In this document: in pieces, positions 10,863 through 22,900 of the stretch
How the letters are laid out: every line of letters begins with the position of its first letter
How positions within the stretch are numbered: position 1 is the first letter of the stretch
Assembly: GCF_003590095.1 (NCBI RefSeq)
Contig: NC_039494.1
Span: forward strand, 868,001-932,000
Direction: 5' to 3'
Length of the DNA: 64,000 nucleotides
Source: Trichoplusia ni
Lineage: Eukaryota > Arthropoda > Insecta > Lepidoptera > Noctuidae
Made by a program: the position numbers and the translations under genes
The notes under the pieces: generated by a model
The model's database searches: none
Seen by the model: only the letters and a program-made list of their open reading frames with translations
What the model was told of the DNA's origin: nothing

Positions 10863-13800
10863 ATAGATTGTTTGTTTGACATTATGTTTTTTTCTAGAAC
10901 AATACCTTTGAATTTTCCTTTAGGGCGGGTCTTAGTCGCCAGAAGACAGATTCTAAAATTATAGGTACATTGATGTAAATAAGTAAATTCTTATATGGGC
11001 ATTGTTAGACATCGGTATTTTCCATTATTATTTAAAAAAATCTACATTGCAATATTCTATGAAATTAAACCGCATCATACGTTATAAACATTAATCACGG
11101 TAATAATTATTGTAAAGCAATTTTAGTCTTCGTCATTTCGTTACTAACACTTATAGAAGAATAACAACGCAAATTGTATTTTTCCATGTGCTCTTCGTGT
11201 CTCTGCAATTTTTAATTAATATACACATTTAACTGGATTTTTGTTTAAAAACCCCGTTAAACGTTAAACTTGTTATTATACGTATATCATTCTAAAAATA
11301 GCTTCAGAGCTTTAATATAGTTTTTTACGCCATGTTTTTTTGGTACATCAATCTTTTAATTTCTGGTATTGTTGGCTTCTTAAGGAAAATCCCACTGATA
11401 CACGACCATTTGAAATTATAATTCCGCCCTCGTTAAGTAGTGGTATTCCCGGACCCAACAGTTTATATTTCACAAAAACCATATTAACTTATCGAATAAC
11501 AACATTAAAATTTTCCATTTGAAAGCTCTGATCTTATTGACGTACGTTTTTTAAGTAAAACTATGAGATGTCTTAAAGTTAATTAAAGTTGAAATAGTGT
11601 TTGCAAAACCACTAATATAATGAAGATGAACAATCACAAGACATAAACATTGAAAATATGTTTTATTACCAAGAATATTAAATATTTACTGAGGTGCTTT
11701 ATATTGTATCTTAATACAATTTTGTATGAACGCTACTTGTAAGTTGTAACCAATGCGTCACATAGTTGCATTATATACGCTCGCAATGTTCTTTCGCAAT
11801 GTTTAGAAAATGTTCGATCAATCAAATCAATCATTTGCTAGAGCAATACAAAGTTGTTTGTATTTACTACATCTGAGCCGTGATGGAACGACTTAAGTGC
11901 AATAACTACACGTGGTACACAATCTTAGCCGACTGCTACATAGTAAATCAGATTAAGTTAGAAACGAAATATGAGAGCAAACTTTGAGCTACATCAGCCG
12001 AAACTAAAGCGAACATTATTTAATAAATTTATCGTACGTAATATACGTATCTATTCTAGAATATTGTACCTCAATCCTTGCAGGCAACGGCTATTATGCT
12101 CTGCATTTCAATAAATCCCAGCAAATTAGTCGATGGCGTAATGTTATTATATTTTTATCGGTAAGTCATAGTTCAAAGTCCGCATACGGTATTTATAAAT
12201 ACAAAAAATAACTCTGCCCCTTAGTGTCAATGTTATGAATCCACATAAAATACGGCCAGTCTAACAGTCAACTGTCTTTAAGATTAATTAGTTTGACTTG
12301 AGCATATTAATGACCTACATACACTATATCTCTAACTGTTTCCAGATTAATAAATTTTCGGACAATAATTATAAAAGGAGAATTAATCTTCTGCATGTTT
12401 GTGAACTTTCTAAATAGCCTGATGACCTTTAAATTTTATTATTACCTAGGATCCTGCCAACTCCACAGCGACAAATCTCCGAAACATCCGTATTTGTAGC
12501 TATTTCATATAATTCAAGGTTCGATGTTCCAATACTCAACAGGTTTGGATTATTTTGTCTGCTAGACTGTTTGCACGTTTTAAAAACGAATAAACAATAC
12601 ACGTGCGAAAAATGTTGGCATGGCGTCTCGAGATTGTATTTTGATGGCTTATGACAATTATTAACTTATTCTTAATATGATAGTCATTTGAATATTTTAT
12701 GTGGTCTAGACACAGTAGGTATAAGACAAAGCTTCAGCAGTGTCTTGTTCCGGAGTACGAAAGAGCCACTTTGAGTAAAACTTGACCCTCCGGCAACGGA
12801 ATTTTATAAGAAAGTAGATGAAACGAATATTTAAATTTATCTAATAATCGATATCAAATTAACTAACGCGTTCAAAACAGTTAACAAGTATTTTTATTGA
12901 ATAGAATATAAAAATACAAGTTGAATGCTTATTTAGGTTCCGGGTGCAACCTAATGAATGAGATTTGTCGTAGTTTTCCACAGTAAAAAAACTTAATAAA
13001 TTTCAAGTCCGTCTATTATAAGTTTTTGTTCATGTATTCGATCTTCAAACCTCTTATCTTATGATGTTATCTTGAGTATTACGTACTTATTTTCAGTTAT
13101 TTAAATCCTATAGTCCTCTTGGTCTTTGCAATTATCTCGGCGGATAGTTAGAGGTCAATGAATAAGATGAATGATTTCGGAAATATCTTTATAATACCAT
13201 TTACAGACAAGTAGTCTTGTAGCGCTTTTTGCCAATGTATCCTAAAAATATCAAATACAAGCTAATTGCAACATGTTTTTGTAGGTAACGTGCCGTGTTT
13301 TCAGCGCAATATATTGAAAATAGATTGCAGTTATCTAAGGTGCAAATCGTCTGGAGATTTAACTAAAAAATAATAGTAGAAGATGAGGAAGATGGAGTCT
13401 AACGTAACACTATGACCAAAAATGAATTCTTCTACAATTTTGCGTTCCACAAGGGATACCGTCACGACGCAGTTGTTGGTTTACAGCACACTGCAATGCG
13501 TAGAGCGACATCCTTTGTCAGCACAAGGCAAGGCATAATCATCAGCAACAGGGTTTTCAAAGAACCTTCTTCTCCTTTCTTTCGTTCTAGAATTTGTAAG
13601 AAATCAATGGTAATTTATCAAGAAGAAAAATGATTAAATGAACCGAACTAGAAATTTATTAAACTAAAAACCTTATAAGGGTACACATTTTGACAAACGT
13701 ATGATATAATTCGCTTTCTGCTAATTGTAGTTTAAATAGTCGACAGTATTACTAGATCCTGTTGTTTTTTCTTTATGGTGATTACGTATCGTCTATTTGC

Positions 13801-15388
13801 CTATTAGCGACTTTCAATTGGTCCGTCGCGAATTTGTTATTTTCCAGTACTGTCAGACTATATCTGTGTATACTTACCAATAAAAGAAATTCATTATATA
13901 GATATTCTTAAACAATTGTGACTTGAATGAAGTGTTGACGTCATAGTTTGGATCTTCATTCAGTCTGCTGTGGTTTATGCTATTTTGTGTTTTAATAGTT
14001 TAAATGCGGCGCAGACTGTTTACATATAAAGTTAAGCGTAAAAAACGTCCTATTTATTGGATATGGTTTTTTTTTTGTTATCAAACTATGAAGATTTATA
14101 TATGAAGAGGCCAATGCGACCCTCCGCAATCAATGAAGAATAACATATTATCCGATGAAATGAACACCATGTTAGAACCTGTTTTAAGATTTTAGAATTG
14201 ATAAAAAATAAATTTAATAATAAAGCTCTTGTGGGAGCATTGTCAAACTGTGTGTTTTATTTATTAATAAACCACACCATGTGGTTTCCATCGGTCCGGT
14301 ATTACCGGTTGTTCATTATGTAGGGATATTAATATGCAAAACTTTGAATACTGCCCAGATAGCATGATATATTATGTAGCTGGAATGATACCTCTTTCAT
14401 TAAAACTAAATCACACGAATGATTTACTGTTTTTTTCCAAGAATCAAACACAAAGGTGTTATCACTTGTACATTGAATGTTATTAGATAGACCATGCTGC
14501 ACTGCTTGCATGAAATAGGTATAGAGTCGGCAAACAGTCAGTCGGAAAGTTTATTGTCTACATTCAGCCTTTGTAATGCATGCCATTATAGCGTCTGCTC
14601 CAGATTTGTATAATAAACTTTCAACAAATTTGCTATAGGTTTGCAACCAAGATGAAATACTCGTGACTTAGATGTTATGACAAATAATTTAGATGATCGT
14701 CAGCAGACAAAGTAATTTGTTACGTCTCGAACGTCGAAAATGTCTTTGCATTAGCATACGTTCCATATCATCAAAAAACGCTGAAAGATTATTTATTCAT
14801 CTCTAGTCTGAATGAATGTGTCGGTAATTCGACATAAACGAAAACATCACATTTTCGTAGCTCCTAGGTTGATTTAGACTTTATATTTAATAATAGATAT
14901 AAAGGCTTTAGACAGACGCGACGGGCATACGATCAAAGAAGTGATCCAAATCTAATCAACTAGTTTAAAAACAAACACGCTTTCAGTTTTAGTCTTCTTT
15001 CTTTTTTATTTGTGTTTAATGTGGCGGAGGACAGAATTCATAATTTTATTCGTAATTTTATAGTCTTATAATTGCCAATCGAACAGAACTAGATGAATTT
15101 ACATATGCTACAAGTGTTGCCTTAAGATTGACACGTGTATTGAAATGTGAATAAACAAGGCAGGGTTGATTAATATTTTATTATAAAGGGTTATTATAAT
15201 GATTTTGGACTGAGAAAATGTAAGTTTGGCGCCAAAAAAACTTTTGTCGATCACTTGCAGGGGAGTTGTTTCCTAGAACAAGAAAACTCTTTATAACGAG
15301 AAAATTCAATAAAATATATCAAATAAAGTTGTGTATTGATGCGTTCGAGTTCACTTGTATTTGTTGTTTGTTCTTTGTTTTATTTCAG
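10863..15388. other. Non-coding, nothing recognised
   Basis: A 73-codon plus frame at 13412-13633 has an ATG but no splice or domain support. Two small adjacent hairpins lie at 14269-14287 (arms aaaccaca/tgtggttt) and about 14297-14309 (ccggta/taccgg). Confidence 0.45.
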
Positions 15389-15410
15389 CAAAGGTTTAAT
15401 ATGCTAAAAG
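15389..15410 (+). other. Candidate 22-nt microexon
   Basis: The plus strand has a long pyrimidine tract (ttctttgttttatttcag) ending at 15388, then 22 nt, then AAAAG/gtgagt at 15411. Both splice signals are near-consensus. One frame is open (QRFNMLK). No host gene is visible; if real it belongs to a plus-strand transcript spanning the left part. Confidence 0.35.
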
Positions 15411-16913
15411 GTGAGTTATGATAAGGTGGTAATTAACAAAAGGAATATTTTTATTCCAGGTTGTTAAAAAAAGGTTCTGGCGTCCACTCCATATTGACGA
15501 ATTCAAATAAAGTAATATATAGTAATATATCAGAAGAATTCCGTCATATATATCCAATAGAGGGCTTCTAAAAGTGACAGAAAGACCTTAACACAAAAAC
15601 AAACGATATCACAACGTATTTGTCAAATTCCTGTATCTATGTGGTGTGCAATAAAAGTATTCTATCAATCTACACCGTGTACAAACGTACGTGTTCTATA
15701 GCAGTTAGATCTCAGGAGCGCTGTGAGTCAGCAAATACCGTGCTCCGCAATACGTGTATGATTAAAATACGTTATCTATAAATTATCACCGATTTTGCAT
15801 ATCGATACAAATCTATGCTAATATAAATATATTGAACTGTTTGTTTGTTTAAACCTGCTACAATATATCTCTGGAAATACCCGTGCGAAATGAGAAATTA
15901 TTTTTGCGTAAAACCCGATCGTCGATAAAATTTGTGACGTATATATAAATACGGTCCTGTCCTACTTTTTTGTTTTTGTTAATGTCGGATAAAACCGACG
16001 GGCATAGCAAGTGTAGTATAAAGGCGATTGGAAGGAATCAGAAAACTGGTATTTATAGGAAGTTTTGCATTTTTAATAAAGTTCATCAATGACGTTGAAT
16101 TAATTTATTTTAATATTATTATTTACTTAGTAACGCACGAGGCTTATAGCATATTTGCTGAACAAAAACATAAATAAATTATGATTAAATAATGAACGAC
16201 TAATTTTAGTTAATCATTTAACTATAGAATTCAGTAGTCTTCAACTCCATAAGGAGATGAAGAGGAATCGTAATATTGAATGTATCACGGTGGCACACAC
16301 CAACGAACTGTCGCAACCTGTTTAACGATGACTGGTTAAAAACTCCAAAAACAAAGAAACGATATAGTTTCCGTAATCGATTTGGATACAAATCTATTTT
16401 ACAAAAATATCTTGTGTTTATAACACCTTGGGACCTTGAACATTAACGAACATTTTATGTTTCCTTAATTCCATAAATCTTAAGGTTGAAACCTGTGAAA
16501 ACATTATGGAATATTTAAGTGTTTATTCCTTCCATGGCTTATACGATTAAGAATATTATGTTAATTAAACGTGCTATTAACTGGATATACTGGCTGACAA
16601 ACATGTCTCATCTCATTGCGTATAAAAACAATGTTCTCTGAATGACCTACCCCAGTCCTGTATTACTCGTTTATGGTAATCTTTATATTCTAACCTGTTG
16701 ATCTAATTAATAATTACATGAGCAAGTTTTCCTTTCATTTTTTAAGTCTCGAAATCTTTTGTTATTTCGTTTTCTTACTACTTATTAATGATTTTAGATT
16801 GTAGATCTTAGTAAGAAACAATAGTTTGTTTACTCTGTATTACTTGAGCGACCCTATTCGTTACACATGACACGAGATACCATAGGATGGAGATAATTCT
16901 GACTCAGACTCAA
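15411..16913. other. Non-coding with a possible degraded Helitron-like fragment
   Basis: About 15820-15900 resembles the start of the gtttgtttg...ctaatctcaggag Helitron family (ctaatataaatatattgaac, tgtttgtttgttt) but is too diverged to call firmly. Otherwise nothing. Confidence 0.35.
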
Positions 16914-17127
16914 TCAAATATATAAAAGTATAAACGCGAAAGTTTGTATGTATATATTGTGTGCATGTATGGATATTTGTTCCTCTTTCACGCAAAAACC
17001 ACTTATCAAATTTAGACGAAACTTGGCACACAGATAGTTTATAACCAGAATTAACACACAGAATAGTTTTTATCCCAATTTTATGTTAATTAAGGGTCAT
17101 TTTCGATTGGTCCGCCGCACCATCTAG
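16914..17127 (+). mobile_element. Non-autonomous Helitron-like element (acgcgaaagtttgtatg family)
   Basis: Starts A/TC at 16914, carries tataaacgcgaaagtttgtatg, cctctttcacgcaaaaacca, gacgaaacttggcacac and a tttttatcc segment, and ends CTAG/T at 17127. This matches the general build of lepidopteran non-autonomous Helitrons: insertion between A and T, no terminal inverted repeats, no coding capacity. Confidence 0.6.
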
Positions 17128-18094
17128 TAAAGAATAATATTATCAAAATAAATACTACTACTTATATTTTTCTTGTCAACAGCTGAATAAATTATGGATA
17201 ATTAATGAAGATGTTCTCAAACTATAAATAAACTAAAGACAAACAGAATCCATGAACTAGTTCCGTCTAAAACGAAATTCAAACACAATCGTGTAATTTT
17301 AATTGTAATCGTTTGACTGACATAATGTTTTGTTTGTGAGATCCGCGATCATGTGTGCGACAAAAAACATCAAACCGCAATAGTTAAGATAAAGCAAGAA
17401 ATTAAATTATTTTAAGTGGGTATTAAATATAATTGATCTTAGTATTCAATCGGTCTAAAGCTGATTCCTTAATTTAAATAAATTGGGTAATATAAGTTAG
17501 CGGAAGACTAATCTATCAAAGTTTTAGTGTTCATAATTAATTTATGTTTTTATGGAGGATTAAAATTAAGTTGTTTTGATCAAATACTTATTAGAACAAT
17601 AAAATAATTATATTCTAAAAAAAGGTGTCAAGGTTGTTTATGATAGGTATTTTTCTTTTACCGGTACAGCAGACTATATGCCAAAGGTAACAGTGAATTT
17701 CAAATGTCGACTGTACTGCTTTGACATAGGAGCGTTTTTGTCATGAAAGTGTCATTTGTACTCTTTGGTACATGGTATAGCGGGTGGCTTCGCCTCTACG
17801 TATCGATATGCAGTGACCAAAATCGTTATCCTTCCTACGTGCGTAGTCTAGTAAATTGACAATTATTAACTTACCTCGTCGTCGACAATGAGAATTGGCA
17901 ATTATAGGATCGTTACAAGGAGATGGCCAGCCAGACTTGATCTTAGTGAAACTGGGCCCAGTTAGCTAAATCTCAGAGCCTTTATAAAGTAGTTTGTGAT
18001 AGTCGCCTGTGTGTTACCGCATACAGAAAAAGGTGGTATTGATTTCAATTGATGTTTGTACTTATACCATTTCTTATCTATACTAATCTATACT
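17128..18094. other. Mostly non-coding; minus-strand donor candidate at 17875
   Basis: At 17875 the minus strand has GAG/GTAAGT after a frame open for about 27 codons (GPSFTKIKSGWPSPCNDPII and on) from a TTTAG near 17966. The gtgaaactgggccc piece at 17947-17960 looks like a repeat motif, so an exon reading is weak. Confidence 0.25.
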
Positions 18095-18361
18095 TCTATA
18101 TATATACTAATATATAAAGCTGAAGAGTTTGTTTGTTTGTTTGTTTGAACGCGCTAATCTCAGGAGCTACTGCTCCAAAAAGAAAAATTCTTTTTGTGTT
18201 GAATAGACCATTCATCGAGGAAGGCTTTAGGCTATAAACCATCACGCTGCGACTAATAGGAGCTAAGATACAATGGAAAATGTGAAAAAAACCAGGCAGG
18301 CATACCTAAATTATAACTTATATCTTCTACCCACAGGGACGAAGTCGCGGGCAACAGCTAG
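18095..18361 (+). mobile_element. Non-autonomous Helitron-like element (cgctaatctcagg family), copy A
   Basis: Order: actaatatataaagctgaag, four gtttgttt-like units, gaacgcgctaatctcaggag, gaatagaccattcatcgagg, aggctataaaccatcacgct, gcgactaataggagc, gatacaatggaaaatgtg, and the end gaagtcgcgggcaacagCTAG/T. Same family as 48670-48885 (plus) and 61456-61738 (minus). Confidence 0.75.
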
Positions 18362-18552
18362 TTAGTAACTAATGTTGCAGGTGGTTGTGCGTATTCAAGT
18401 TTCCAAGTAATCCTATTGTTGTCATGTAATGGTTTTTCCAAGCCAAGTATCAAGTATGTTAATACATTTGATATAAATACTGGACAACAAGAAGTTTATT
18501 AACCTAAATAATATGGTAGTGGTTTCTTAGGTTTACGTGAATGTTAGACATT

Positions 18553-18683
18553 GAAATGAAACTACTTTTACGGATTTTATCGCGGTTTAATTTTAGATTT
18601 TAGTTCCCGACGTTTCGAAACCTTTGCAGGTATCATGGTCACGGGCAGATTGCAAAGGTAGGACTGCAAAGTAGTTTCATTTC
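18553..18683. mobile_element. MITE with perfect 16-bp terminal inverted repeats
   Basis: gaaatgaaactacttt at 18553-18568 is matched by its exact complement aaagtagtttcatttc at 18668-18683. The interior has cccgacgtttcgaaacc and atggtcacgggcaga, phrases found in a common lepidopteran MITE. 131 bp, no coding capacity. A target-site duplication is not evident. Confidence 0.75.
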
Positions 18684-18921
18684 TAAATAATATGGTATTA
18701 AGAAACGAACCCTGTGTTTATGAAGTTTCCTGAAAATGGTTTACTTTCGTTCCGTTCGTTGATGTCTTTAGTACTGCGAAGAAAAATGGAGAGCGGAAAG
18801 TTTAGAGTTATTAAATGTAAATGTATTTTTCATACAATTATCTACAAAATACGAATCTAAACCGTTAGTTATGTTGTACCGTGTATATGTTGGTAATTTT
18901 TTTTAACAAGAAAAATAAGCT

Positions 18922-19101
18922 ACCGGTTTCAAATAAAACTACTGAGCTAAACTTGATGCAATTTGGGACCAAGTGACATCTATTTCACGTAAAATGAAAA
19001 AAAAAACCAACCATATCGATTCTCCAGTCCGAAGATCTTAGAGAACTAACATAAAAACATACATATGAATTGAGAACCTCCTCCTTTTTAAATCGGTATT
19101 T
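18922..19101 (+). repeat. Retroelement-tail repeat, copy 1
   Basis: accggtttcaaataaaactactgagc, gggaccaagtgacatctatttcac, taacataaaaacatac and gaattgagaacctcctcc: this order matches a 3'-end repeat frequent in Lepidoptera (usually followed by ttttgaagtcggtta). Related sequence at 60641-60733. Confidence 0.55.
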
Positions 19102-19920
19102 TACACTTGTAAATCGATTTTTTTGTTATGAGTTTAGTTTTCCATAGAACCGTCAATTTCAATAAGTGCTTGAATATTTTGACCATAATGACGAGGAAGC
19201 TTTTTGTCTGGCATGTCTTTAATAAATTATCGTTTAGATCATAAACAAACAAGCATATTTGTCTGTTCATCTGTACGGACATGGTCAAGGCGCAATAAGT
19301 TAGAAGTGTTTACATAGTTAAGCAAAACACTTATGATCTCTGAGGGCGTTGACTTGCGATTCGGCAAAATTTTATAAGGCTGTTAATTGAAGGGGCGAAG
19401 GTTGTGGTCACCTTGTGATCGTCAAGGCGAGCCGCGATGTGGACACCCAGAGACGGGGTTAGTGTTCACTAGTCCGGAAGTCCTTAATTATTATTTTAAT
19501 CATTTTTTGAAAATTGATCGCGTTATTAATATATTTCTTTCACATGGTTGCTAAGTACATGAATATAGGCTTCGTTAAAATTTATTTAAGGGTTTGTTTT
19601 CGGTACTAAGATTCTCTATTTGCTTATCTTCTGTCCAGAGTGTCTAGAGATATAAATATATAAGAAAGAGCTTTTGTTTCAAGCATATACGCATGAGAAG
19701 TTAAAGAGCGTTTACCTATGATTTATTTTTATATACATTTGGTAAAACCATAGATCATAAAGTTATTCGATTTTCCAAAACTTATGTGTTTGTCGTAAAC
19801 ATTTCATCTTTAGCTGACTTTACTCATTTATGTTATTGATAAAATTCTTTTTTATAGAAATATACTTCGAAAAAGCATAATTGCTGATAACATATTACAA
19901 GTATTTAGTATTATTTTTAA
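19102..19920. other. Non-coding, nothing recognised
   Basis: AT-rich; a GC-richer piece at 19385-19480 may be an old repeat fragment. Confidence 0.4.
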
Positions 19921-19999
19921 CTAGCTATTTCTAAATGGTCCGCAAGCTTCAAATGAACCCACGGGAACACCACGGGATAAAAACTATCCTATGTATTTG
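19921..19999 (-). mobile_element. 3' fragment of a Helitron-like element
   Basis: On the minus strand: catagg, gtttttatcccgtgg, gttcccgtggg, cttgcggacc and the terminal CTAG at 19924-19921 followed by T. Truncated 5' end. Confidence 0.5.
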
Positions 20000-22900
20000 G
20001 TCTTAGGTGTTAGGTTCGACTACCACCCCCGAAATTAGTCAACACTGTTATAGTTCCGCTTCCACAAATATTTTAATGGCAATATGTTTCATATGCCACT
20101 TTGATGCCACACTGACATGTGTAAGATGAGGTGTATACGAAAAACATTATAGAATACTCATAAAGTTGAATTGTTTTAAAATCAGAAACAATGAAATCTA
20201 ATCAAACTTTACCTGTGTCACTATATGATAACTAATAAAATGATCAATTAGCTTTTAATAACCATTGGAATCGAAATTGCATATAAACGTAATTCTTAGA
20301 ATTCAAAGTTGTTCTATGAAAAAATAATGACGTGATTCGTATTGTTTCCTAAATGACACAGGAATTCAATGTTACGAAACTATGAAGTTGTTATTGCTGT
20401 TAATAACTTAATGTCCCTTTTGTTACCCAAGTGTTACGTCCGTTTTCTGCCGAGTCCATGATGCCATACTTACGTACAGACATAATAATAGTATATCAAA
20501 CATTTGCCGACCTGTATTTGCACAGATTCGTTCACAAAGGTCGTTATATTCATTGCCAGTCATTTTTTAAGTGATTTTGTATTTGCTTACTTAGATACGG
20601 AATGTCAAGTTGAAGAATGACATAGACAAAGTCATGGCTGAAGTGAAGAAACCTCATTGAAGTTTAGACTATGTTGTGATTTCAGGATCAGAGTAAAAAG
20701 AAATAGATTTTCAGTAGATTGTTTGGCGTTTGGCGTTTGGCGTTTTTATTTATTTATTTATTTATTTTTAAGTTTATTACAGTTATAGTTAAGAACTTTT
20801 ATCGACAGTATCGCGTACTATCTGCTTAAATATATTTAAAAGTGATAAACAGATTGGTCGAGTTGTATATAAAGTATTAAATGTGTGAATAATTTTAAAA
20901 GGAAAATATTAAGTTATCAATGAGACTGAAATCTTTGAAACAAATTTATTTTACAGCTGGATCGATTAAAGCAACAGTTGCAGAAATTGAAAAGACGGTT
21001 TACTTTCGCATTTGTCATTTTTGCCCGTCTAGTTTCGAATCAAACAAATGAGGTCGTGAGTGAACAGATCGTTTGAAAAATACCCTTTACTTTTGTAAAC
21101 CTATTATAAATTCTCATAAAAAATACATAAATAGTCTCATCTTTTACAGAACAAGGCTTATCAAACTACAACTCGCACTGATACATCTACATATTTCAGA
21201 CGTTTTCATTGATCGCTCGCCGTTATAATCCAGTGATTGTATAATTGTCACATTATCAAGGCTCTACATTTAGAATACATGTGCGGCGTAATTTACATAA
21301 AATAGAAGCCCAGTTTAGCCGCCACCGTGCTGATGGACTGCTACGGTGTTAGGCAATGTTGTGTTGAACCTTGAATGGGTAAACGTACCTCCGTGGTTCG
21401 AAGCCTTCGTCACACGTATCCCCGCTAGTTGATTGCAGAGGTCAGATAATGTAAGAGTGATAGCAATTACTCTTTACAAATGCTAATTGTCTACTATTTA
21501 AATTGTATTAAATACTGTGTTAGTGTGGTAGGACAACAATTGAAAGTTGTCTCTGTATTGCACATTGATGATTTCAGTTGTATCGTACTTGGAATTTCTA
21601 CTTTTTGTGAACAATTTCTGACATAAAAATTACTCTACTCTATTTAAAAACCGGATTTTTAGTATTGCTTTTATTTTTAGGTCCCAAATTACATATTAAA
21701 TGACTTATACTTGGATTGACGCTTTGGTTTCGAAACCAAACCCTGAACTTGACCTCATTTCTCCTAACAAGTTTGTAAGTCATTTACCACATATTTCTCC
21801 GATGTAGTTCAAATGTAAAAAAGGTGCGTGATACGCGTCGAAGGTAGCAGGTTAAGGGAAGTACATACAAATATTAACATAACCAGTTTAGTAAACGAGT
21901 TTATCAAATTGCAAGCGACAAGGCTTGCATTATAATTAAAGTGATCAAATGGGTTTTCATGTAAATGTAATGATGAACTTAGATGTATATTTAAATGTCA
22001 TTGTTAAGAAGATATCTCACTCACTCGTAATATTTGATTAAACTATAAAGCTTGATTTTATGTATGTGTACAGAATTGGTTAAGGCGCGTATTCTGAGTC
22101 AGTTCTTCATAAAAACGACGATTTATGTTTCTTTAGCTGAAATTTATCTAGGTTTAGTATATAAGACCCGAAAATAAGCCACAGCAATACAAAACAGTTA
22201 AGTAAATTGCAGCTGACGTAATATTTACATCTAAATCTGCGTAATGTGAACATATAACATCCTTTAAACTGTAGAACAACAGGCTACCTTTACTTAATAG
22301 TGAGTTAAGTAAAATATTTGCCTCGAATGGAAAAGCACAAGTGTGACGCGTTTCTCAAGTGGAGTGACGCCAACTAAGGTCCTACTTCAATGTTTTTATG
22401 AACTTGAAGTGATAATAGTATGATTTAATTTACATAGCTTGCTAATAACTTGAAATCATAATCGTACATACACGTCGACGCAGGTATTCACGCATAAAAT
22501 TATGTCAAGTGTATGCAGTATGTGCGGTAAAAAGTCAATTAACATTTATAAAGTTAATAACACACTTATATACTTTGCTTTGTTTTCTGAATTTTCCTTG
22601 TGACATAAGGTAAAAGCAAAGCAACAGTTATTTTAATATTTCTTGTTGTAGTTATGAAATTGTAGTTCGACAATGAGAGTTAAATGCTCGATTTTACATG
22701 CATGTTTTATGATTCTGAGAATCGGCACCCATCTACTTTTAATACCCCTTTGTGATCAGGCAAAACATAATTATTTTATTAGAATTTTCTTTTCCGGACT
22801 TGAAATCCCCTACAAATATTAAATTTATAGAGCAAAACAACCGGGTCCTCTCTCTTAGTGCTTCTTCCAAAGATCTTCGTAAAATAATTTCGGATAACCG

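Noticed and set aside
13412..13633. 73-codon plus frame
   Set aside because: Starts at ATG but has no recognisable domain, splice sites or composition bias.
20005..20030. tRNA B-box-like ggttcgactacc
   Set aside because: No A box, no acceptor stem and no cloverleaf could be drawn upstream.
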